Positions 1 to 5,389 of a stretch of 6,928 nt of DNA are shown here, piece after piece. The first letter of the stretch is position 1; each line of letters starts with the position of its first letter. The position numbers and the translations under genes were made by a program. The notes under the pieces were generated by a model, which worked only from the letters and a program-made list of their open reading frames with translations, searched no databases and was not told the origin of the DNA. The DNA comes from Chloroflexota bacterium (GTDB taxonomy: Bacteria; Chloroflexota; Limnocylindria; QHBO01): the NCBI GenBank assembly GCA_019348395.1, contig JAHWJN010000070.1, positions 1-6,928 on the forward strand, given 5' to 3'.

Positions 1-1092
1 GTCGGCATTGCCGAGCTTCGCCTTCGTCTGGCCCTCGAACTGCGGATCGGTGAGCTTGACGCTGATGACCGCGGTCAGGCCCTCGCGAACGTCGTCGCCC
101 GAGAGGTTGGCCTCCTTCTCGGAGAGCGTGCCGGACTTGCGCGACCACGTGTTGAGCGAGCTGGTGAGTGCCGATCGGAAGCCCGCGACGTGGGTGCCGC
201 CGTCGACGGTGTGGATGTTGTTCGCGAAGGGGATGACGGTCTCCGCGAAGGCGTCGTTGTACTGGAGCGCGACCTCGACGCTCGTGGAACCGACCATGCG
301 CTCGACGTAGATCGGACGGCTGTTCAGGACGTCGCGCCGGCGGTTGAGGTGACGGACGAAGCTCGTCACGCCACCCTGGAAGAAGAAGTTCTTCTCCCGG
401 TCGACACGCTCGTCGCGCAGCCGGATCCAGAGGCCCTTGTTGAGGTACGCCGACTCGCGCAGGCGGGTGCTGATCGTCTCCCAGCTGAAGTCGAGCGTCT
501 CGAAGATCTCCGGGTCCGGCCGGAAGAAAGTGCGGGTGCCGTGCTGTCGCTTCCAGCCATCGTCGAGACCCCGGTTCGCCTCCGCCACGCCGCCGCTCTG
601 CTTGACGGGCCCCTGCGGGATGCCGCGCACGAACTCCTGGACGTGGCGCTTCTTGTCGCGCAGGACCTCCACCCGCATCTCCGAGCTCAGGGCGTTCACC
701 ACGCTCACACCCACGCCGTGGAGCCCGCCGGAGACCTTGTAGCCGCCGCCGCCGAACTTTCCGCCGGCGTGCAGCACCGTCATGATCACCTCGAGGGCGC
801 TCTTGCCGGTCGAGTGCCGGTCGACCGGGATGCCGCGGCCGTCGTCGACCACCTCGACCGAGCCGTCCGCGTGGATCGTCACGTCGATCCGGGTGGCCTG
901 GTTGGCCATCGCCTCGTCGATGCTGTTGTCGACGACCTCCCAGACGAGCTGGTGGAGGCCCCGCGCGTCGGTCGAGCCGATGTACATGCCCGGTCGCTTG
1001 CGGACCGCCGTCAGGCCCTCCAGGACCTGGATATTCGCGGCGGTGTAGCTGGCCGAGGCCTTGCGCGCCTTGGGCGCCTGATCGACGGTCAT
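1..1092 (-). CDS. gyrB: DNA gyrase subunit B, N-terminal part (runs off the window)
   Basis: GyrB is the ATPase subunit of DNA gyrase, which with GyrA adds negative supercoils to DNA in the cytoplasm. The first 364 codons are present and the gene leaves the window at base 1 while still open. Reading from the ATG at 1092, the GHKL ATPase domain shows WEVVDNSIDEA (residues 51-61; E52 as likely general base, N56 as Mg-binding Asn), VDDGRGIP (82-89) and the glycine-rich lid GGLHGVGVSVVNALS (122-136). The transducer domain follows, with HTVDGGTH (294-301) and the QTK loop in QFEGQTKAKLGN (351-362). The TOPRIM and C-terminal parts lie outside. The QTKAKLGN form fits GyrB better than ParE, but the ParE alternative is not strictly excluded. 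The start codon overlaps the parB stop as ATGA and only a weak GAGG lies upstream, so translation is probably coupled to parB. About 14 residues near 170-183 look like an insertion in a variable loop. Confidence 0.95.
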   Translation of the reverse strand, partial: MTVDQAPKARKASASYTAANIQVLEGLTAVRKRPGMYIGSTDARGLHQLVWEVVDNSIDEAMANQATRIDVTIHADGSVEVVDDGRGIPVDRHSTGKSALEVIMTVLHAGGKFGGGGYKVSGGLHGVGVSVVNALSSEMRVEVLRDKKRHVQEFVRGIPQGPVKQSGGVAEANRGLDDGWKRQHGTRTFFRPDPEIFETLDFSWETISTRLRESAYLNKGLWIRLRDERVDREKNFFFQGGVTSFVRHLNRRRDVLNSRPIYVERMVGSTSVEVALQYNDAFAETVIPFANNIHTVDGGTHVAGFRSALTSSLNTWSRKSGTLSEKEANLSGDDVREGLTAVISVKLTDPQFEGQTKAKLGNAD

Positions 1093-2021
1093 GCGGATGG
1101 GGGAACCTCGTGGTCGAAATGGAGCGATGGGCCGGTGCCGGCGGTCGGCGGGCCGCCCGCGCCGCGGGTGATGATCGAATAGAGGCGGTCCAGCTCCTCG
1201 TCGGAGTAGAAGTCGATGACGAGGCGTCCGCCCCGACGGGTGCGCACGATGCCGACCTTCGTGGCCAGCATTCCTCGCAGCTGCGCCTCGAGGTCCTGCA
1301 GATCATGACCGATCGGCTGCGGCCCGCGCGGGCCAGGCTGCTCGGCACGCTTGCGCCGAACCAGCTCCTCGGTCTGGCGGACCGACAGCCCGCGCTCGAG
1401 GACGACGGCCAGGATCGCGCGCTGCAGCTCGTGGACGGTGATGGCGGCGAGCGCCCGCCCATGCCCCTCGCTGATGCGGCCGTCGACGATCGCGGCCTGG
1501 GTGTCGGGTGCCAGGTCGAGCAGCCGGAGCGCATTGCTGACCGCCACGCGGCTCCTCCCCACCTGCCGGGCGACCGCATCGTGGGTGAGCCCGAAGCTTT
1601 CGATCAGCTCGCGGTAGGCCATGGCGGTCTCGATGGCGTTGAGGTCCTCGCGCTGGATGTTCTCGATGAGGGCGAGCTCGAGGGACGCCCCGCCCTCGTC
1701 TTCGTCACGCAGGACGGCAGGGATCGTGTCCAGGCCGGCCATGCGGGCTGCCCGGAGACGGCGTTCGCCGGCGATGAGCTGCCAGCGGCCGTCGGCAAGG
1801 GCACGCACCACCACCGGCTGGAGGACACCGTGCACGGCGATCGAGGCGGCCAGCTCGCCGAGCTGCCCCTCCTCGAACGCGAGCCGGGGCTGGTTCGGGT
1901 TGGGCTCGACCCGGTCGAGTGGAAGCTGCAGAACGCCGCGTTCCTCCTGCGTGGCCGGGATGAGGGCGTCGAGGCCACGCCCCAGTCCGAACTCGCGTCC
2001 GCGCGCCGGCGTGCTAGCCAC
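1089..2021 (-). CDS. parB: Chromosome-partitioning protein ParB (Spo0J family)
   Basis: ParB is the CTP-dependent DNA clamp that loads at parS, spreads along DNA and works with ParA to segregate origins and recruit SMC. The 310-residue product has the typical N-terminal ParA-contact peptide GLGRGLDALIP (12-22), the ParB/Srx CTP-binding fold with NPNQPR (41-46) and GERRLRAA (85-92), ENIQRE (120-125), a helix-turn-helix around 145-168 for parS recognition, and a C-terminal dimerisation segment at about 238-283. I chose the GTG at 2021 because a GAGG sits 9 nt upstream (2031-2034) and the family-typical N-terminus begins just after. An open frame continues upstream to 2102, but that stretch is low-complexity Ser/Ala/Arg sequence inside parA. 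The gene overlaps the parA end by 8 bp and the gyrB start by 4 bp, so all three are probably translationally coupled. Confidence 0.95.
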   Translation of the reverse strand: MASTPARGREFGLGRGLDALIPATQEERGVLQLPLDRVEPNPNQPRLAFEEGQLGELAASIAVHGVLQPVVVRALADGRWQLIAGERRLRAARMAGLDTIPAVLRDEDEGGASLELALIENIQREDLNAIETAMAYRELIESFGLTHDAVARQVGRSRVAVSNALRLLDLAPDTQAAIVDGRISEGHGRALAAITVHELQRAILAVVLERGLSVRQTEELVRRKRAEQPGPRGPQPIGHDLQDLEAQLRGMLATKVGIVRTRRGGRLVIDFYSDEELDRLYSIITRGAGGPPTAGTGPSLHFDHEVPPSA

Positions 2022-2775
2022 GGGCGACGACCTCGCCGGCGAGCTCGCGGTACGCGGTGGCGCCGCGCGATGCCGGGTCGTAGAGGGCGATCGGCAGGCC
2101 ATGGCTGGGCGCCTCGGAAAGCCGGATGGAGCGGGGCACCACGGTCTGGTAGACGGTCCGGTTCATGTGCCGGCGCACCTCGGCGGCCACCTGCGCGGAG
2201 AGCCGGGTCCGGGTGTCGTACATCGTGAGCAGCACGCCCTCGAGCTCCAGTCGTGGGTTCAGGCCCTCGCGGACCCGTCGGATCGTGTTCACCAGCTGGC
2301 TGAGACCCTCCAGGGCGTAGTACTCGGTCTGGATCGGGATCAGGACCCCGTCCGCCGCGGTGAGCGCGTTGATCGTGAGGAGACCGAGCGACGGCGGACA
2401 GTCGATCAGCACCCGGTCATAGCGGTCGTCCAGCTCCCCCAGGCTGGCGGCCAGCCGGCGTTCGCGCGCCGGCACGTTCACCAGCTCCACTTCCGCTCCC
2501 GACAGCGCGGGGGTCGACGGCACGAGATCGAGCCCGTCCACCGCCGTGCCGACGACCAGCTCGCCGATCGGTACGCGGTCGACGAGCGCGTCGTAGGTGG
2601 AGCGTTCGATGGACCGGCGGTCGACACCCAGGCCACTCGTGGCGTTGCCCTGCGGGTCGAGATCGAGGACGAGAGTTCGAGTTCCCGCGAGGGCGAGGTA
2701 GGCCGCCAGGTTGATCACCGTGGTCGTCTTACCGACTCCGCCCTTCTGGTTCGTGCAGGCCGTGACCCGGACCAC
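2014..2775 (-). CDS. parA: Chromosome-partitioning ATPase ParA (Soj family)
   Basis: ParA is the Walker-type ATPase that binds nucleoid DNA as an ATP dimer and drives movement of ParB-parS complexes. The 253-residue product has the deviant Walker A motif KGGVGKTT (11-18, signature lysine K11), the Walker A' motif DLDPQGN (38-44), Walker B LIDCPPS (123-129) and the C-terminal SEAPSHGLPI stretch (220-229). Its length matches chromosomal Soj-type proteins that lack an N-terminal HTH. The start is taken as the GTG at 2775, 5 nt after a GGAG (2781-2784), which puts the nucleotide-binding strand right at the N-terminus as usual in the family. The frame stays open to 3015, but that extension crosses the promoter and parS and shows no ParA similarity. 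It is first in the parA-parB-gyrB run, with an extended -10 about 37 nt upstream. A nearby parS suggests ParB could affect its expression. Confidence 0.95.
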   Translation of the reverse strand: MVRVTACTNQKGGVGKTTTVINLAAYLALAGTRTLVLDLDPQGNATSGLGVDRRSIERSTYDALVDRVPIGELVVGTAVDGLDLVPSTPALSGAEVELVNVPARERRLAASLGELDDRYDRVLIDCPPSLGLLTINALTAADGVLIPIQTEYYALEGLSQLVNTIRRVREGLNPRLELEGVLLTMYDTRTRLSAQVAAEVRRHMNRTVYQTVVPRSIRLSEAPSHGLPIALYDPASRGATAYRELAGEVVARG

Positions 2776-2800
2776 GAGCGCTCCGCTGCGAGTTGAGAAT

Positions 2801-2812
2801 TGAGCACGCTCA
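2801..2812. repeat. Small inverted repeat over the predicted parA transcription start
   Basis: TGAGC-AC-GCTCA is a perfect 5 bp inverted repeat with a 2 bp spacer. It touches the last base of the parA -10 box and covers the predicted start of transcription. A further TTGAG lies at 2793-2797, repeated at 2800-2804. The position is that of an operator, but no regulator is identified, and a repeat this short could arise by chance. Confidence 0.35.
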
Positions 2813-2820
2813 TTGTACCA
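2812..2820 (-). promoter_or_regulatory. Extended -10 promoter for parA-parB-gyrB
   Basis: Read on the minus strand, the sequence is TGGTACAAT, which matches the extended -10 form TGN-TATAAT with one difference. No good -35 hexamer is seen 16-18 nt upstream, which is common for extended -10 promoters. Transcription would begin near 2805, leaving a leader of about 30 nt that includes the parA GGAG. The local sequence (about 2791-2830) is clearly richer in A+T than its surroundings. Confidence 0.6.
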
Positions 2821-2863
2821 ACAAACACGTGGAGGGCCGGGCGGTAGCGAGGCGCTTTGCGAG

Positions 2864-2872
2864 TTATCCACA
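2864..2872 (+). promoter_or_regulatory. DnaA box (perfect consensus TTATCCACA)
   Basis: TTATCCACA is an exact match to the strong bacterial DnaA-box consensus. It lies between the divergent parA and mreD genes, 15 bp from the parS-like site. I saw only this one perfect copy here, so it is more likely a regulatory or titration site, or an outlier of a nearby origin, than an origin itself. One 9-mer can occur by chance, but its position in the only sizeable divergent intergenic region supports a function. Confidence 0.5.
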
Positions 2873-2886
2873 GATTCGGCGCTCCG

Positions 2887-3468
2887 ATGTTTCACGTGGA
2901 TCCACTGTGTTGGACAGGGCACCCTTCCTATACTGGTGAGAAGCAGCATCTTCCGGGGACGCCCCTCATCTGGTACCTCAACCCACTCCTCGCCTTCGTC
3001 GTCGGCGTCGTGCATGCCGCGGTTGCCCCTGTGATCGTGGTCGCGGGCATGAAGCCGAGCCTCATCCTGGTGGCCGTCGTCCTCGTGACCGTGCTGGTGG
3101 GATTCCTGCCGGGAATCACCTGGGCATTCGTCGGCGGGCTTGCCGCGAACCTCCTGGTCGGCGACCCGCTGGGGTCCGTCCCGCTCTCCCTGCTGGTGGT
3201 CGCCGCCGTCGTGGCCGGTGGTGAGCGCCTCCTGGGGCGCATGAGCTGGATCTACCCGATCCTCGCGGTCGGGGTGGGGTCCCTGGTGGCCGACGCCGCC
3301 TCTCTGGCGATCGGGCAGCTTGTCGGCGACGCGCCGCCCCTGACCGGAGTGCCGATCGACATCATGCTCGGCGCCGCCATGCTGAACGCGGGCATCGCCG
3401 GCATCCTGCTCATCCCCGCACGGCTGCTGGTCCTGCGCTACGGGCCCGACGAGGCACCCGCCTGGTGA
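2887..3468 (+). CDS. mreD: MreD-like rod-shape membrane protein (start uncertain)
   Basis: MreD is a small integral membrane protein of the elongasome, which links MreC and MreB to the RodA-PBP2 synthase. From the ATG at 2887 the product has 193 residues with about five hydrophobic segments: roughly 33-54, 57-75, 78-110, 122-147 and 159-183. The MreD-like features are a first helix followed by KPSLILV (56-62), a glycine-rich second region (GFLPG, then AFVGGLAANLLVGDPLG, 80-96), and position directly before mrdA and rodA. Similarity is by pattern and context, so an uncharacterised membrane protein in the same slot is possible. The start is unclear. ATG 2887 lies inside the parS region and has no Shine-Dalgarno, and residues 1-27 do not look like MreD. 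GTG 3010 would cut off the first helix. ATC 2968 has GGGGA 8 nt upstream and gives a typical 166-residue MreD, but would be a rare start. mrdA follows after 4 nt. No mreB or mreC lies upstream. Confidence 0.7.
   Translation: MFHVDPLCWTGHPSYTGEKQHLPGTPLIWYLNPLLAFVVGVVHAAVAPVIVVAGMKPSLILVAVVLVTVLVGFLPGITWAFVGGLAANLLVGDPLGSVPLSLLVVAAVVAGGERLLGRMSWIYPILAVGVGSLVADAASLAIGQLVGDAPPLTGVPIDIMLGAAMLNAGIAGILLIPARLLVLRYGPDEAPAW
2888..2903. promoter_or_regulatory. parS-like ParB-binding site
   Basis: TGTTTCACGTGGATCC matches the chromosomal parS consensus TGTTTCACGTGAAACA at 13 of 16 positions. The whole left arm and the CACGTG centre are intact, and the three mismatches are all in the right arm. It lies about 110 bp upstream of parA, where parS sites are often found. 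The degenerate right arm is part of a perfect 10 bp palindrome GTGGATCCAC (2896-2905). If the mreD-like gene starts at 2887, the site lies inside its first codons. Confidence 0.75.
2929..2934 (+). promoter_or_regulatory. Possible -10 box for the mreD-mrdA-rodA operon
   Basis: TATACT differs from TATAAT at one position. A TGGACA (5 of 6 to TTGACA) is present at 2911-2916, but the 12 nt gap is too short for a normal -35. The 17 nt position holds only TGTGTT. If used, transcription would begin near 2941, downstream of the ATG and GTG candidates for the mreD-like gene. This conflicts with those starts. Confidence 0.35.
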
Positions 3469-3472
3469 GCCG

Positions 3473-5386
3473 ATGGCCGATCTGAACGACGGTCGCGTCG
3501 ACCTTCGACGGTCCCCGGCCCGGTTCGTATCACTCGCCGTGCTGACCGCCCTGTTGCTGACCTCGCTCGGCGGGCGACTGTTCCAGCTGCAGATCGTGAG
3601 CGGCGACGTCTACGCGCGGCGCGCGGCCGCGGAGCGAACGGTCGAGGTGCCGCTGCCGGCGCCGCGCGGGCTCATCTTCGACCGAGCGGGCCGACCGGTG
3701 GCCGTGAACGCACCGTCGTGGGTGGTGAAGGTGCGACCGGCCGATCTGCCCGACACCCTGCGCACTCGAGTCCTCGGCCGGGTGGCGGAGCTCACAGGCA
3801 CGCCGTCCGCGATGCTTCGCCAGCGCCTCGAGGCGTTCTCCGGCAGCCCGTACGACCTGGTGCCGGTGGACCGAGGCGTCAGCCGCGAGGCGGCGCTGCT
3901 GATCGGCGAGGATTCGGCACGCCTGCCGGGCGTGGTGGTCGAGGTCGATGCGGTGCGCGAGTATCTCGATGACACCGGCGCCCTGGGAGGCGAGCTCCTC
4001 GCTCACGTGGTCGGATACACCGGTCCGGTGACGCGCTCGGAGCTGGCCGCCCGAGAGCAAGACGGCTACCTGCGTGACGACACGATCGGCAAGACCGGGG
4101 TCGAGGCCTCGTACGAGACCGAGCTGCGGGGCACCTACGGGACGCAGCTGGTGCAGCGCGACGCGTCGGGACGACAGCTGCGCGTCATCGAGACGCTTCG
4201 CGAGCCGGAGCCCGGCAGCAACCTGATGCTGACCGTGGATGCCGAAATCCAGCGCCGTGCCGAGGACGCCCTGCGCTGGGGCATGGAGGTGGCGTCGGTC
4301 CAGCAGGGCGTGATCGTGGTCATGAATCCGCAGACCGGCGAGATCCTCGCCATGGTCTCGCTGCCGACCTACGACAACAACCGGTTCGCGCGCGGCATCA
4401 GCACCGAGGACTTCAACGTCTACCTGACCGATCCGGATCGGCCGCTTCGCAACCACGCGATCGCCGACATCTACCCACCCGGCTCCACCTACAAGCTGGT
4501 GACGGGCATCGCTGCGCTCGAGGAGGGCGTGACCACGCCGGGTCGCGAGTGGCCGACCTACGGCTGCTACCAGATTCCCGGCGCGCCGGAGGGCGAATGC
4601 CTGCACGACTGGAACCGGCAGGGCTTCGGGCCCCTCGACATGGTCGACGCGTTCGCGAAGAGCTCCGACACCTACTTCTACCAGATGGCTATTCACACCG
4701 GGATCGATCCGCTGGCGGAGTGGGCCCACGAGCTCGGCTACGGCATGCGCAGCGGCATCCGGCTGCCCGGCGAGGAGCCCGGCATCATCGCGAGCACCGC
4801 GTGGGCGCGCCAGCAGGGTCGCGCCGGCGTCTTCACCGGGGAGCTGGCCCAGGCGGGCATCGGCCAGAACGTCATCGCCGTCACGCCGATCCAGGTGCTC
4901 AACTCGTACGCGGCCCTGGCCAACGGTGGCGACCTGATGCGGCCGATGATCGTGCGGGGGGAGGCGGACGCGGACGGAAGGCTGATCAGGGAGCACCGGC
5001 CGGAGGTCATCCACCGGGTCGGCGCGTCGGATGAGACGCTGCAGACCATGCGCCTCGGGGCACGCGAGGTCATCACCTCCGGGCACGCCTACAACATCCG
5101 GGATCTCGAGCTGCCGGGAGCCCTGTCGGGCAAGACCGGCACGGCCGAATTCGGCGAGCTCACCGAGGAGGGCACGCTCCCCTTCCACTCGTGGTTCGTC
5201 GCGTACCTGCCGAGCGCGGCCGGCGCGACGGACGCGGAGCTCGCGGTGGTGGCCTTCAACTACTCCGCGGTCGTGCCGGGCAACGTCTCGGCCGAGGTGG
5301 TGAAGTACTTCCTCCAGCTCCACTACGACCTCGACCAGGATCTGCGGCTCGACCCGCGCGACTTCAGCCTCGTGACGGCGAACTGA
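3473..5386 (+). CDS. mrdA: Penicillin-binding protein 2, class B transpeptidase
   Basis: PBP2 crosslinks peptidoglycan during cell elongation, acting outside the membrane and pairing with the glycan polymerase RodA. The 637-residue length matches PBP2 (E. coli about 630). A short cytoplasmic tail is followed by one membrane helix (about 17-35). The pedestal domain contains PRGLIFDRAGRPVA (64-77) and IGKTGVEASYE (205-215). The transpeptidase domain has the active-site STYK (S338, K341), SSD (397-399) and SGKTGTAE (552-559). SxD in place of SxN is normal for the PBP2 subgroup. Its only two cysteines, C365 and C376, lie in the extracytoplasmic domain. The ATG at 3473 follows the mreD stop by 4 nt with an overlapping GGTGAG close upstream, and rodA begins 3 nt after the stop. 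PBP3/FtsI is less likely because the gene is paired with mreD and rodA and has the SSDTYFYQ signature. Confidence 0.95.
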   Translation: MADLNDGRVDLRRSPARFVSLAVLTALLLTSLGGRLFQLQIVSGDVYARRAAAERTVEVPLPAPRGLIFDRAGRPVAVNAPSWVVKVRPADLPDTLRTRVLGRVAELTGTPSAMLRQRLEAFSGSPYDLVPVDRGVSREAALLIGEDSARLPGVVVEVDAVREYLDDTGALGGELLAHVVGYTGPVTRSELAAREQDGYLRDDTIGKTGVEASYETELRGTYGTQLVQRDASGRQLRVIETLREPEPGSNLMLTVDAEIQRRAEDALRWGMEVASVQQGVIVVMNPQTGEILAMVSLPTYDNNRFARGISTEDFNVYLTDPDRPLRNHAIADIYPPGSTYKLVTGIAALEEGVTTPGREWPTYGCYQIPGAPEGECLHDWNRQGFGPLDMVDAFAKSSDTYFYQMAIHTGIDPLAEWAHELGYGMRSGIRLPGEEPGIIASTAWARQQGRAGVFTGELAQAGIGQNVIAVTPIQVLNSYAALANGGDLMRPMIVRGEADADGRLIREHRPEVIHRVGASDETLQTMRLGAREVITSGHAYNIRDLELPGALSGKTGTAEFGELTEEGTLPFHSWFVAYLPSAAGATDAELAVVAFNYSAVVPGNVSAEVVKYFLQLHYDLDQDLRLDPRDFSLVTAN

Positions 5387-5389
5387 TCG

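Noticed and set aside
190..2228. Long plus-strand open frames opposite gyrB and parB (190-1182, 1110-2228, 1621-2796)
   Set aside because: They are antisense to clear GyrB, ParB and ParA sequences, have Arg/Ala/Val/His-rich composition without domains, and arise because GC-rich codons leave few stops on the other strand.
2821..2836. Second parS at the other CACGTG (2826-2831)
   Set aside because: Only the central six bases match. The flanking arms disagree at almost every position. CACGTG also occurs elsewhere, for example near 4004, without parS arms.
2776..2886. Origin of replication
   Set aside because: Only one perfect DnaA box is visible, with no box cluster and only a short A+T-rich stretch. 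The gene set hints that oriC may be near but does not place it here.
2776..3015. N-terminal extension of ParA of about 80 residues
   Set aside because: It would run through the parA promoter, DnaA box and parS, has no ParA-like sequence, and the GTG at 2775 has a good Shine-Dalgarno and the normal protein N-terminus.
4663..4671. PBP2 SSD motif as a damaged SxN active site
   Set aside because: An Asp in the third position is characteristic of the PBP2 subgroup, so it does not indicate inactivation.
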